From: Siderastrea siderea
Taxonomy: Eukaryota > Cnidaria > Anthozoa > Scleractinia > Rhizangiidae
Reading direction: 5' to 3'
Assembly: GCA_964030785.1 (NCBI GenBank)
Contig: OZ034977.1
Location: 32,900,152-32,964,151 of the forward strand
Length of the DNA stretch: 64,000 bases
Positions 49,046-62,131 of this stretch are shown one piece after another. The stretch's first letter is position 1. Each line of letters opens with the position of its first letter. The position numbers and the translations under genes were made by a program. Below the pieces are notes generated by a model. The model was not told the origin of the DNA. It did not search any database and was given only the letters and a program-made list of their open reading frames with translations.

Positions 49046-50137
49046 TATTCATATTCAATCAACAATGAGTTAATCAAACGAGATATGATACTCTGTTTAC
49101 TTTAATACCACGCGTATCTAATATTAAAGAGAATACAATATAGAGCACTCAAGCATGACCTTTTTACTCACACGTGTTGTAACCTATTCTTAATCAGCTT
49201 GACTACGTGTAATTAAGCATAATTTAAAAACAACCCTTTTCCCCAGAATCAAGCAGTTTTTACAAAATTTCTTCGTTCTTGACCTCTCAAAAATACTTTC
49301 ATGACTAAAACCGCCGTCTCGTCCAGATAACACCAAATACACTTACCAATATATACGTAATCTTAAACGAGCAATTCAAACATATTTTAAAAGGTTATCT
49401 CCCATATCTGAAAATCTTCAAATGCTTCACGCGCTCTGTAACACAAATATGACATTTTTTGCTCTTTTTTCCTTCTCCTACGCTCAAGACATTATTTTTC
49501 TCTCTGTTGTTATAAACTCGACTAACTTGCACCATAAACGTGTTCCTGTTGTATTACTCGTTGACCATTGTTTACTGCTGACAGAGGAAAATAGCGCATT
49601 ACATTCATATTTCTACCTTCTAAGAATGGTTTACACAGGAATGCACCGATTCGCCCACATAACGCATCGTGTCGTCATATGACGACACGAGCGTAAAAAA
49701 CGATCTATAGACAATGCATGAGAGATGTCTAGATCTCTGTGACACGCTTGAGCCATTAGAACATAGCTGCACAAGACTCAAAGTCCGCATTTCAGCATAT
49801 TGTAGAGTCTGAATCTCACCCTTGTAGGTGTTTCATTAAAAAGGCCGTAGACCGCAAATGTGAATAGAGTCTGAAAGCAAACTTTGGCATGCTCTGTTCC
49901 TTTGTCCTATAAAAAAAGACATATGGAATATTTTTCCTAAGGGCTGCAAGGCTAACCTTTTACATATAGGCGTGAATGTAATCCTTAAAAATGTTATCTA
50001 AATTGTGATTTCCAAATGTACACTTACGTTTCAAATTACATTTTTATTTTAGATATTGTTATAAAAGTAACTGTGTTTTTATTCTAAAGGTGATTCTTGA
50101 TAAAGTTATTATTATTTTTGTTTCATCCATTTGACAG
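49046..50137. other. Stretch without recognised gene
   Basis: AT-rich. A short perfect inverted repeat CGTGTCGTCATATGACGACACG occurs around 49668-49689. Otherwise nothing I can support. Confidence 0.4.
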
Positions 50138-50347
50138 TGCGTACGCGCAGCCACGTCACACTCTCGTCGTAACAGTTCATTCCAGGAAGACCTTTTAACG
50201 GCACGCTGTGAGTTTGAGAATGCTCCCGTCAAGTTTGCTAAACTTGTTAGTTTAGCTGGAGACGAGAAGGCTACTGAGGCTAACCAAGACAACGAGGAGC
50301 CTGCTAAGTCAGCGGGTGACAGTGCAGTGGTTGTTAACCTTCAATAA
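50138..50347 (+). CDS. Candidate terminal exon, basic/acidic cytoplasmic-type tail
   Basis: After a good acceptor (TTTCATCCATTTGACAG) 69 codons run in phase 0 to TAA. The peptide starts with a basic Arg/Ser stretch (SHSRRNSSFQEDLL) and ends acidic with AVVVNLQ. It has no ATG and reads like a 3' coding exon. The design recalls the tail exon of the membrane protein at 16422. Upstream exons are not identified; a signal-peptide exon lies at 22796-22862 beyond the Polinton. Confidence 0.4.
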   Translation, partial: CVRAATSHSRRNSSFQEDLLTARCEFENAPVKFAKLVSLAGDEKATEANQDNEEPAKSAGDSAVVVNLQ

Positions 50348-50758
50348 GGTGACTTTAAATGAAGTAAACAGCATACACGTATTTACTACAATCCCATGGA
50401 ACCTTTTAGAAGAGACCCCTTTTTTTGGTTAACGATACTAAATAGCTATAGACTCCAGCTATCCGTTTACCTTGGAGAATGTATTTTACAACTGGCTAAC
50501 TCAAACTCCTATTTTCTCGAAAAAGTTTTTTCTCGAGAAGCAGGAGTCTGCTTGAAAATATAACAATAAATACAGTAAAACGTCTATTGATTTCTCCTAA
50601 GGCCATATGATGGTGGGCTTATCAAAGATAGGGGTCTTGGCCGTTTTTGTTTTGTAAAGTTGGACTCAAAGGCGGGAGGGGGTGTCATAATAGAACTTAA
50701 AGTCGGGGAATAGAAACCTTGTTCTGAAGGTAGACTTATTTAAGACTGATATCGATAA

Positions 50759-50836
50759 AATGGTGGAAGTATGTGATTCGGTGGAGACCGAGATAGATTC
50801 CGTCGAACTGGAAAATTCTTTTCACATCACATATTC
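50759..50836 (+). CDS. Candidate first coding exon, short
   Basis: An ATG opens MVEVCDSVETEIDSVELENS and the frame reaches a GTAGGA donor after CATATTCAG in phase 1 or 0 depending on the exact junction. No following exon is recognised, so this is tentative. Confidence 0.25.
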
Positions 50837-51194
50837 AGGTAGGATAATTATGAAAATTACAAAAAATAAACTCATACAAAAACAGTAAGTTCGTTGAAAA
50901 GGCGCTGACAATGGCAATAGACGTTAAGGTCAAGTCTAGTCAGTATCGTTATTAAACTTCACGTACATTTGTTTATGTCATGTTCTGCTTGTTGACGATT
51001 TGTCTAAGACCGTACTGTGCAAGTTGAGAGTTGCTCCAGGAGGACTTTGCACTGAGCACTTCAAGCTGGGTGGCTAAATTTAAACTTTGTTATTCAGTGA
51101 AGGGGAATAACGAATCGGCACTAGCTCCCACGTGTGAACAATTTGTTGCGAGTTTCTTCCTTCTCCGCAAACTATGGCTCATATCTCATTTGGA

Positions 51195-51480
51195 TACAGG
51201 GCTGCACCGGTATCGCAGAGGTCATGGGTTCGAATCCCGCTCAGGCCTGAATTTTTTCAGGTTGTTCTTTTATCAACTGTTTAAGTTGATATCTTTAACT
51301 GCGAGGGGCATCATTAATTCCTCCTTCATCCGCAGTTCGCGTAAATGATTATTTCATACATTCACTCTCATTAGTTTCACTATCTACAGGATAACTAAGG
51401 ATTCGCAAATGGCCAGCTCCCAATTGACTTGATAGCTCGATTGGTTAGAGTCGCAAAAGTCATGGGTTCGAATCCTGAAT
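51195..51480 (+). mobile_element. Two degraded tRNA-like SINE fragments
   Basis: GGGCTGCACCGGTATCGCAG with GGTTCGAATCCCG at 51199-51247 lacks the 5' half of the tRNA head. A second copy at 51428-51478 has a deletion in the anticodon region. Both are followed by the same TTTTTCA(G/T)GTTGTTCTTTTATC body. Confidence 0.6.
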
Positions 51481-52149
51481 TTTTTCATGTTGTTCTTTTA
51501 TCAACTGCTTAAGTTGATATCTTTAACTGCGAAGGTCCTCATCGATCCTCAATTATTTATCAGTCAGGATCCATCAGTCCGGAACTCTAGCACGCGAAAC
51601 TGCAAACTTTGTTAATGCTGAGGACATCGGGAGAAGACCCTTGAGTCGATTCAAGGAGAGAGTGTCAGTGAGTATCTGTTTAAAAAAAACGAACAAGCTA
51701 CCACCACTGGATCAAATACGCCTGTTACAATAAACAAAGAAGACATGCATATTGATCCATAATTATTACCGCAAAATGAATGCATGGACTCACACTGACT
51801 TACGACCCCGCTGCTACCCTGTGGCTTTGTTTGACACCACATTTGCCCCAAGAAAAGCAGCTAACCTAGTGCTAGATGAACCATTCTACGTTCTTGATGG
51901 AGGAGCACCGCATCATCTCATTTCCCGGAAGAGTTGCAGCGCCTCAGTTGATGCGTACTGTTACTGTTGTTCTTAAAACATCACAGAAGACTCTCACCAG
52001 CATGGACTATAATCAAACTTAAACGAACTACTTGACTTAAAGTTTTTAGTACAACATTCAACATGCAATATTTTCCGCCAAATATGTTTCGTATTTTATA
52101 GCCCGAATTGCTAGCACTCTTTCCTCGTTTTTGTGGTTCACCGTGAAGA

Positions 52150-53300
52150 CGAACCCTCTTAACGCAAAAAAGCTCAGTTTCTTGAGAGCCCAAGCATTTA
52201 TACTAAGATCAACTGGCTTATCAGTAAAAGAAATAGCTAAAAAACTGGGAAAATCCGAAAGTTGGGTGGTAAAATGGTAGTCGAGAAATGAAGGTTTCGA
52301 AGACAAGAAACGAACGGGAAGATCGAAAGTCCTGAATGGAGCAGCTAAAAAAGTTCTGAAGAAAGCAAGTACAAAAGGGGAAATTCGACGAGGCAGATCT
52401 CACAACAGTTAGCAGAAAAAGGCCTTGTTGGGGGAAAAAACACCGTCTGAAGGTTCATGAAAAGCGAAGGTTGGAGGCCGCTGAGACGGCAAAAGAACCC
52501 TCTGCTCACCGCCAGGTAAAGTGCAGCTCGCCTGAAGTTTGCTAAGCAGTACAAAATCCTCACTACAGAAGAATGAGATGATTTTCTTTTTTCGGACGAA
52601 TGTCCAAAATATTTGTTTCAGCTGCCTAATCCCAAAAATGATATTATTTGGGGTGTCTCAGGAGAGCCAAGTGCCTCCTGCATATCAGGTGAAAAAAGCT
52701 TAAAATTGATCATCTGGGCGGAATGACAGGCCGCGGTCTCATTGGGCTTCATTTTATACCCCAAGGACAGACTTTGACTGCCGACCACTGCATCAACAAC
52801 ATATCAGAGAAAGAAGTGAAGCCGCTTCTTTGCTGTAAACATGCGAATGAAGCAATAGACAAACGAAAACTGTTCAGCTTCAATCGACACATGATGTTCG
52901 TCCAAGACGGGGCACCAGCACACGCAGCCAAGGTCGCTCAAGAATGGTGCAAAAGAAACCTGCCAAATTTTATAGAGAAAACAAGCTGACCTCCAATTTC
53001 TCCAGATATCAACCCTGTGGTGAATCGTCGGAGCATAATGGATGAAGTTGTCTACAAAGACCCAACTCCTAAGACCATGAAGGATCTGTAAAGACGGCTC
53101 TCCACTCTATATGACCTATGCCACTCCATGCCGCAACGGCTACAGAATGTGATAAAAAACAAAGGGAGGCATTCAGGATATCGAACTTCTGAATACATGT
53201 ACTCGATAGAGTAATAAACATCTTTTAGAAATTTCAAGTTTCGATCAAAAGTTAATTTCGCATGAAATAAGAGGAACGAACTTTTGGGACACCCTGTAGT
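52150..53300 (+). pseudogene. Tc1/mariner-type transposase, degenerate
   Basis: Plus-strand frames with stops and shifts encode a helix-turn-helix start (STGLSVKEIAKKLGKSESWV) at about 52200-52280, then RGLIGLHFIPQGQTL, HMMFVQDGAPAHAAK at 52890-52930 and, after a stop, PPISPDINPV near 52990. These are the DNA-binding region and the D...DGAPAH...SPDxNP pattern of Tc1/mariner DDE/D transposases. GGGACACCCTGTAG near 53285-53299 is a plausible right end. Clearly inactive. Confidence 0.7.
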
Positions 53301-53560
53301 TGCACTTGAGGCGTTTGGCGGTCACTGGGTTCTGTAGCATGTTAGCATTGCTGCTTGGTTTAGGAGGTAAAGTTCTTAGTTGCACTGAAGGCGCTGGCGT
53401 TCATTGGCGTTTTGTAGCGTGTTAGCTGTTAGGGTTGGTCCTTGGGCTAGGAGCTAGAGTGCTGAGTTGCGCTCGATGCGTTTGGCGTTCACTAGCGTTC
53501 TGTAGCGTGTTAGCATTGCTCCTTGAGCTAGGAGCTAGGGTGCTTAATTGCACTAGATGT
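53296..53560. repeat. Three tandem repeats of about 85 bp
   Basis: Each unit starts AGTTGC(A/G)CT and contains GGCG(T/G)TCA then CTGTAGC(G/A)TGTTAGC and CTAGGAGCTAG(A/G)G. Copies begin near 53297, 53379 and 53464. Confidence 0.65.
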
Positions 53561-53599
53561 GTTGGTGTAGCATGCTTGTTATGTTTTTATTTTAGTCTC

Positions 53600-56500
53600 A
53601 TCCTGTCGTTTTTCTGTTGTATCCTTTTATTCTCAGAGTGTTGCTTGGCGTTTGCTCCTTCTGTCTATGTTTCACAGGGTTGTCCCTTCTTCCTTTTGCG
53701 TACCAGCGTTAGTGCGCAGTTGATCCTTTCAGTCACATGCTTGTGCGGTGGGCGTCCCCTTCGGCTTGCCACAGGCCTCGCGTCAGTTTTGTTCGCCCCC
53801 TACTACTGGCTTTCCTAGCCAGTTGGTGCTTCGTTTCTTCCCTAGCGGCATTACTGGCTTCGGACTGTATTTTCTAGCGGGACACGGCGCTTATATCAGC
53901 AAACCTCGTTAGTGGTGTGCACATTTTCCCGCCACTGTCCAGCTATGTATTAAGCAGATGCTGTGGTTTATTCTTATCGTCCCTTTTCCACTGTATCCTT
54001 TGTTAAGTGTAATTCTACGTAATTAACGTTTGGGAGCAAGTCAGCTTAGTTAATGGCGTGGCATCGGGTGGCGCTAGCATTAGCGTCCATCGGTTCCGGT
54101 CATTGGGCCGGACGCAGTGTTGAGGTGGCGGTTGTTATTTGCGTGAAGTCTTGCAGCTGCTGTGGCAGGGGTGGTTGCCTCCGGATTTGGGCAGTTCGGG
54201 TCATGGCTCTTCCCATCCAGGAGCCCCTTTCTCCTGTCTGCCCTGGCGGTCAGCCTTGAGATCCCTTCGGCTGGGCGTGTGGGGCTCATGGCTGGGTTGC
54301 GGGGATTTGTCAGCAGTGGAGTAGTCGATCTGGAGGCCGGCTGACCAAAGTGGAGGCACCTGGATATTCAAGGCACCCAACCTCCATTATGGTATGCGAG
54401 GCAGTTGATTAACAAATCTAATACAAATACTACTGTTCACTATTTTAATTATTTCACTGTATTATTACTGCTACTATTAACTACACAATACTGTCAAAAA
54501 TACTACTAAATGTTCAGAAGCGATCGGAAAGCAGCTAAAGAAGCTAAAGACGTGGCTTGCTTAGCCGCTGGTGTCAGAGAGCTCCTCTATAAGAAAAACT
54601 TTTTTCTAAAAGTGTCTATTGTATAAAAATACAGTTACAGGCCGAACTTCCGATGGGGCCGCCCAGTCTGTGAGACTTTTTGGAGCCATTCTGCATCATA
54701 AGCTTCACAAACAGCAACACAAATTTCTTTTGTTTTTACAGCGATTTAGAAGTAGTTTGATTAAACTGGATGTTGCTCTCTGAAAATCCAACCTCTCCTC
54801 AACCAATAATATTACTCCATCCGATTAATCAATATAATTTTGTTTTCCTCATTCAGGAGTTTCAACGTATCATTCTGGAACTTTGGATAAACTATAATCT
54901 ACATATCTTCACTTTTTAAAGACATATTTATTGTAAACTTTGAATGAAATAGTTACAATCTATGTGAGACGGGAAGATTGTTAACACCTGCCACATTACC
55001 AGTTCCTTTTTGTAAAAGACTTTCATAGTCTCTTAAGTTATTTGCTTCTTAATTATTATTGTCGAAGGTCTTTGAGCGCTGTCATGGCAACGTTTCCCTT
55101 TCTTTCCATGGCTCGTTATGTTAGCTGGATTCAATGTTTGCTTGACAACTTAAGTCAGGCGTGTAAATTTTTAAATATCAACTTCAACACTGACTAAATA
55201 TCAACCAGACGCAGCAGCACTTGAATTTGTATGTACACAAAACCAGTTGTTTGTATTGTGACCTCAATAAATGAGTTTTAACAAATAAACAAAAACGTCT
55301 TACTTACAGTTTTGTCACTTCTTTGCTGTCTCTATATGCTTTAGAATCTCAGAGTGATGAACAGGGGTTTTGACAAGATGACACATCAGAGTCATAACAA
55401 GTTTTTATACATAGAGAATTTGTCATGCTCCAATCCATCGAGTTGTGTTTTGTTAATATTTTTGTGTGGCTTTCAGCACAGAGGTCTTCAATCCCACTAG
55501 TTCATTCTGACACGCTTTGTAGACTTTTTTCCATGCCATGAAGAACGTTTCACTTTTGTTGTCAATCAAGGCTTTTGGGCTACCTCGTGTCGTATCTTCT
55601 CCCATCATAAATTGCGCTTACTCTCAAAAGTTTTAAGAATAGTACCACGCAATGTGGACACAAGGCTATGGCGAAATTACAGAAATCAAGTAAAAACAAC
55701 TAAACCATTGCAGCTCACTATTGACACTTGAATTCCTTTTGCAAGACACATATCCTTAATGATGAGGAGAAAAGTAGCATTGAGCTCTTGAGATACAATT
55801 TTCAGATTACCAAGCTTATTCCAGTCAATTGCTCACCATGCATTAGTTGTTTTCGACACCGATTTCAGATGTGAAAACACTTTCGAAATGGTTAAACTGA
55901 ATTCATCACATCATCAGTACTTCGAAGTGTCTTGTGGAGGATTTTTTCATGAAGACAGTTATACGTTAGTACTTTGTCAAGAAAATGCTTTACATTTACG
56001 CTATCTATCGCGCAGACACAAGCCTTCTTATGGCAGTCTATTTGGCTAAGTTAATAAATAAATAAATAAATAAATATGCTGTGTAGCACTTTGTGTAACG
56101 TTTGTAAAAAAAAGTGTTTGTTAAAAAGTGCCAAGTTCAATTTTAGACGAGACGTTTCGGGAATAACCCCTTCATCAGTCGTGGCAAATATTACCTCCAA
56201 ATATTTCAGCCGTGCAAAACGGCTGTAATTATTTGGCCGTAATATTTGTCAGGTGAAATTGTCTCGAGTTAATTTTCAGTTACCAAGAAAATAAGAGAAC
56301 AGACAGCGGTACTATTACGCTACGGAAAAGAATGTTATCGACCAAATATCAGAAAATATTGTCATTGCAATACCAAAGTCCATACATCCAGACATTGCAA
56401 TTAGTCCCGTCAGAAAAACCATTTAAGCGCGCTGAAAGTTTACTAAGTGTACTTAATAAAAAAAAACCGACTGCGAGCAATTGTCTTCCACAAGAAATCC

Positions 56501-59316
56501 AAATATTGCTGAAAAATGCGATTAGCCCAAGTCGATATGTGAGAACAAGAATTCGATAGAAATAATAAATGGATTTCTGACTGTAATCACAATCATTGTG
56601 ATGAATGTGGAGGCGAGAGAGCAAACGACACAGTATTTACGATGTGAAGGTGCGAGAGTGACCGACACAGAAAAAATTGATACATAAAGTCAGCATTGTA
56701 TTTGACAGAGATTTATTGCGAATCTTGTAAATACCTAGTACAGAAGAAATAAATAAGTAAGGATAAAACAGCGTAACAAAGGCAAACCGAATACGCCGAA
56801 ATACACGAAAGCAAAACGAAACTTAACGGATACCAATGCTGAAGTGTTCACAAATTATTAACATAGCTTGAAATGAATTACAAATGCTGGAAAAATCAAT
56901 AAATGCTAAAAAGTTACAAATATGGAGCGAAATAGAAGCATGCAGAATTTAAATAAGTAAAACCCAAAACACAATTAATGCGAAAATGACGCGATAACAA
57001 AAAAGGCTTAACTCAAACACAAATTAAAGCGTATAATTGAGCCGAAACAATGATATATGTAATTATGTTTCCTTCCCTTCGGGTAAGTGTTGGACTTAAT
57101 GCGTACAGCCAAAAATTGTCTGGGAACGCCCCATGTTTACCCTAAACAAGAGCATAAGCCTATGTCAATGCGCAGTAACCTCAAGATACCTTAACTCACC
57201 AAAAATGTTTACTGTCGATGTATTGCAGGCGATTTGCTGCGCTCTAACGAAATTTATTATTCATTAACCAGTGTTACACTGAATGAGCAATCGGTAATAA
57301 ACAAGCCCATGAGCAGTACCGAAGGGAGAAGGACAACATCTAGGCTTGAAAAAACAACTCTCAATTGGTCTAGAGTAGTTACAATTTCGTTATTTTTTGA
57401 ATAAGACACAGAGATTGTTTATGGAGAAATACCCAAAAACTAAACTGAAAAAAGAAGTGAAAATCACGAAACCTAGGAGTGTTCTGATGTTGTCACGCGG
57501 GTTTGTTTAGATCAGTTTGCCTAGCGAACTGTGCACCCTTTTCATCTCGTGGTTGCAATAGCGACCAAGAGATATTGTGATCGGTTGGCGCATTCCTGTG
57601 GTTGTTTTCGTCAGCTTTCGTTTAGATTCGGTGTTGTTCGTGTGATTTTCGGTATTCCCAAGAAAGCAACTTCGCTGTGTCTTTGGACCTTGTCGGAGAT
57701 ATTTCCGTTATTTTTAGGCGGTGAACTGAGGTGTGTGGAGTTCCTGCTGTCCGAGTAATGGCTCGTGTCATTTAACAATGATTTCACGCTCAGTAGTATT
57801 CAATACGTTCCGGTAATATTTAAGAGAAAGAGCGTTAGGTCACAGCAAACAAAGATGACGTGTTCTTAGGATATTTTTGTCAGGGGCATATCGTGATTTT
57901 ACTTGTGTTGATTGTAAAGCATACACACAGTCGATGAGAACAGTCGATTTCCGGTTTTGATTACACAATAATCTTGCATGGTGCAATGTTTGATTCTGCT
58001 GATGTGACTGAAAATGGAATTCCGTGATGGAACATTCAATTCTTAATCACCCATTTGCCTCTCGTGTCCATTGGCCATTGTTATTATTCAAGAGATACAT
58101 AGCAGGGATTCTAACAAGAGAAGACAGGAAACACGAATTGAATCATTTGTACTATTAAACCCGGTTTTAAGAGAAGATCAGAGAAAAGGCGTTTCAATAT
58201 TCTACTTTGATGTAATACGAATACGCTAATGTTGAGAGTGGTAGGTAATCGAAGATTATCCACAGAAGAGTAAAGTTAACGGAATTTGGAGTACTAAAGG
58301 TAGCGTCCGTGATATCAATTGTTGTCAAGAAGTCTACAGAGTCAAGAGAGTCACCTTAGAGTGCTCAAAGTACGTACCTTTTTAAATGAATGGGTTATTA
58401 GAGGTGCATTTAGCTGGTCTTCGATTGTCAGGGCTAACAATGTGGTTTCTCTGAGCAGCTGCAGGATCTTTAATTTTGTCAATTCGTTTATACGCAGAAT
58501 CGAATGAAATCTATGCTCCATTGACTCTTGTAGAGCCTGTTGTTTTGTAACATGATCCTAGTGATATTTACAGCGGTCATATAGACAAAATTCACAACGT
58601 ATCTCGGCTGTGCCTCTTGAAAATGTAGACTAGATGATAGGTTCAGACTTAAGAGTGAGTGGTAAAGAAGAAGATGCTTTCAATTATCAGCCCAACAACA
58701 GATACGAGTGATGAAAAAAGTTGTGAGGAGACTGTCAAGAGAAAGAAAGTTGCAGAATCAGTTGAAACTTGATTGTTGATTAAGGAAAATTGCAGATTGT
58801 ACCAGGCTACATAGTAGCTGGTGAACGATCCGAATTCTATTAAGGTTGCACGAAGAATTCACTAATTGGACTGGCCAAGATAATATCCTAAAACAAAGCG
58901 ATCTTAAAGCATTTCCTAAAAAGGAAAATTACTATTTCAAAGAAAGAACACGATCCCATAAGGACACCGGGCGCCGCAATCACGCCGGCCATATTGAGGT
59001 TTGGATTATTAATTATTCCAGGAGCAACCAAATCTCAGAAAATAAACATGCTTTATTAACACAGAATAAATATCAAAGCCAGTATCTGTGGCTTGACACA
59101 GTCTAAACGACGTTCAATGGCAACAACCAAAGACAGACTTGAATAAAGACCATGATTAAAGTCCAACGTAGAGGCACTTGTCAGCGAAATAAGTCCTAGT
59201 CATCCTCGACGAGTCGCCTGAAGAGAGAGAGACAAAGAGTTATCGTAAAGCAGTACTCTAAGAGAGGCAGGAGAGATGGAAATTAGGAGGACTGCTTTGC
59301 CGAATGAGTTACAATA
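53600..59316. other. Long stretch without recognised gene
   Basis: Low-GC DNA with short unrelated open frames. Small features are an (AAAT)n run at about 56054-56075 and a short hairpin near 56185-56245. I cannot support any gene. Confidence 0.35.
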
Positions 59317-60424
59317 CTACGGGCGATAGTAAAAACGGTTGAATGTCGTTTGCCTGATCCAGTCAGCTGTTTGTAAGATTTCTTGGATAGAGACTCCTCT
59401 GTCCCTTGCAGTTGAACTTGCCGCCTCACGAGTGGAATGAGCTTTAAATGTGTCAACATCAATACCAGCCTCCTTCATTATATCCTTTAACCACCTCCCA
59501 ATAGTTGCTGAGGACACTTGCTTATGGGGAGCTTGAAAGGAGAGAAATAATGGTTGAGGCCAACTCCCCTCCAGGCTTTAGATCTTTCTACGTAAGAATC
59601 TAGGCATGCTACTGGGCATAACTTCTTATTGTGCGTAAATGAAGGGAAAAAGAATTCCATAGAATTCTTGGAACTCTTAGTCTTAGTCAAAGTTGCTAAC
59701 TGAAAAGTTACCCCCTCAGGGATGTGCTTCTTAAACCTAATGTCTAATGCCCGGAGACCCGATTGCCTCTTAGAACCTGAGAGGGCCAGTAACATAGCAC
59801 ATTTCTTTGTAAGAGTACTGATTGGCAGATCACTATCATTTGGAAGATTTTCAAAATACTTAGTCACCAATGCAACATCCGAAGTGTGGGAGTACTTTGG
59901 TTGGGGAGGGCGCATGTTAAAAGCCCCTTCAATGAATTTGCATTTCCACCTGTGGATGCAAGCCCCACTTGGCTTGCATCCACAGGTGGTATGGTGGAAC
60001 TTATTGGAGATCTATAAGAATTTAAGGTGGAGTACTGGAGGCCTGACTGAAAATCTACCACCTTTACGATACTAGGGTGAATGGGAACAGCTTGTTTATT
60101 ACACCAGCCCACCCATTTTGACCAGCATGACTTGTATTGATTCTGAGTTAAGGTTCTCTGGGCAGCGAGGACAATGCCTGTATCTTGTCCTGATAAGTCT
60201 TTTGTAAGACGATCTCGCCTGATACCCTCCAGCCAGCAATGAAGAGGGTTTTTGTTGCTCATCAGAGGGTGCTCTTGACCCTGAGGTCCTGTTAAGATCC
60301 CTGGTGTTATGGAAAGGAGGATGTCCACCACCGCTTGGAAGAGTTGTGCATACCATGGCTGAGTGGGACAAACTGGGCATACTGGAGTTATTGTTGCCTT
60401 CTCGTGGATGTGGATTACCTTCAT
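59317..60424 (-). pseudogene. DIRS-type tyrosine recombinase, degenerate
   Basis: Minus-strand frames together resemble the tyrosine recombinase that DIRS retroelements use instead of an integrase. 60424-59864 carries the N-terminal SAM-like part (RTLTQNQYKSCWSKWVGWCN), 59915-59487 the catalytic core start (LLALSGSKRQSGLRALDIR), and 59517-59317 the end with HSTREAASSTARDRG and a terminal RFYYRP Tyr. Frame changes separate the pieces, so it is inactive. A perfect 19-bp hairpin lies inside at 59947-59990. Confidence 0.7.
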
Positions 60425-60428
60425 TAGG

Positions 60429-60429
<1 letters not shown>

Positions 60430-60478
<49 letters not shown>
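60430..60478. repeat. (ATT)n microsatellite inside the DIRS element
   Basis: About 16 ATT units interrupt the link between the RNase H and recombinase regions; in the minus frame they read as poly-Ile. Confidence 0.95.
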
Positions 60479-60479
60479 G

Positions 60480-62126
60480 AGTGAATGGAGGGAAGGCGTA
60501 GCCTATTTCTATTGCCCATGGTTGTGTCACGGCATCGATCACCTCTGCTTCCGGGTCGGGTTTGTAACTGAAAAACCTGGGAAGTTGGTAATTGGTTCTA
60601 CTTGCAAAAAGGTCGATCGTACACTGACCTAGTCTGTCCATTAATTTCTGAAAGAAGTTCTGGCTCAGATGCCAATCGGATGTGTCTAGTTTGGCTCTCG
60701 ATTCCCTGTCTGCTATTGTATTGAAACAGCCTGGGATGTGGTCGGCCCTTAGAGTGATTCTTCTCTCGAGACACCAACTCCACAGATGTGGTACATAAAG
60801 ATCGAGGAGGCACCTTTTGGCTCCCCCCACATGGACATTTTGAAGATTTTTGGTGAAGGTTTTCACTGCAAATGATGCTGCTAACAGTTCCTTGCAGTTG
60901 ATATGAAGACTGTGTCCATGTCCCTCTGGTGTGTACCCCATTGCTTGGAGGCATCCGATTGACTAACTAGATGTGGTAGGGAGTTCCAAATGGGGCGTCC
61001 GTTCGCAAGGGAGATATTTTCTGCCCACCATCTTAGATCCTCTAGAGCATGAGTGAGTGGTTTGCTGTTCTTCCAATGTTGAATCCCTCGATAATAGAGG
61101 GGGGCTTGAAGAACTGTAATTTTGCAGGAAGTCAACGTCCTTATTATATGCGAAAGTTGGCTCAATGAAGCAACTTGACGGCTTACCAGATGGCGACATT
61201 CCTTCTGAATTGCAGCAACTTTTTCTTTTGGGAGGAGAAACCTCATGTTTGTGGAGTCTACAAGGATTGCCAGGAATTCGATGACCTGCACAGAGGTGAA
61301 AATGGATTTTTCCAGGTTTATCAGAAATCCTAGACTCTCTAAAATGTACTTCAGGGTTAGGATGTTTTCCCGGGCGTCCTTGAAAGTGCTGCTCATAATA
61401 AGCATGTCGTCTAGATAAATTATTATCCGGATACCCATTTTACCGCTATTGGTTTGAGTACCTTGGTGAAGGTGCGTGGGGCTGAGGTTAACCCGAATGG
61501 GAGACAAGTGAATTGATATGTCTTCCCTTTGAATTGAAAGCAGGTGAATGTTTGGGATCTGCCTTGTGAAGGGATGGTGAAATGTGCATCCCTCAGGTCG
61601 AGCTTGCACATGAAATCCCTCGGTCTCAGCAGGTCTGCAACTGCTTTCAAGTCTTCCATTTTGAAGTGGGAGTATTTCACATACTTGTTGAAATTTGCAA
61701 GATTGATTACTGGACGTTGTCCTGCTTGACCCTTCTTTTCCACAAGAAATAGATTGCTGTAGAATAACACATTGGGTTGAAGGGAACCTCTAAAATGGCT
61801 CCTTTTTGTAGGAGGTTCCTTATTTCCTCTACTACTAGATAGGTCTGTGTGGGTGACAGTAGAAAATCATATCTACTAAGCTTACCTTGGAGTTTGGTTG
61901 GGTTTGTTGAAGACCGTTTGCGTTGACGTCTTCTTTCTGGGGATCTTGTAACGGGATTGGTCTGGGTAATCCCTTGCCGGTTCCCGTTTTCCCCAGAAGG
62001 GAGCCCTCCGAAAAGGCTGGTGTTCATGGGATGAAAGGATTCTGGGCTTGGATGAGCCACAAGACTCTTTAAAGGAATTGGCTCTGGCCTGTTTGTAAGG
62101 AGGCCTGGCTTTGTTGGAGGTTGCAT
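60480..62126 (-). pseudogene. DIRS-type reverse transcriptase/RNase H, degenerate
   Basis: Pieces in shifting frames show reverse transcriptase motifs: QRPVINLANFNKYVKYSHFK and DFMCKLDLRDAHFTIP (61770-61423), FTCLPFGLTSAPRTFTK, and IIIYLDDMLIMS with the catalytic DD (61609-60881). The RNase H-like part follows (HSLHINCKELLAASFAVKTF; TLRADHIPGCFNTIADRES; DRLGQCTIDLFASRTN). This order fits DIRS retroelements. Several frameshifts are present. Confidence 0.75.
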
Positions 62127-62131
62127 TCTTT

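Noticed and set aside
59317..60424. Viral or bacterial tyrosine recombinase
   Set aside because: Adjacent reverse transcriptase and RNase H frames in the same order identify a DIRS retroelement.
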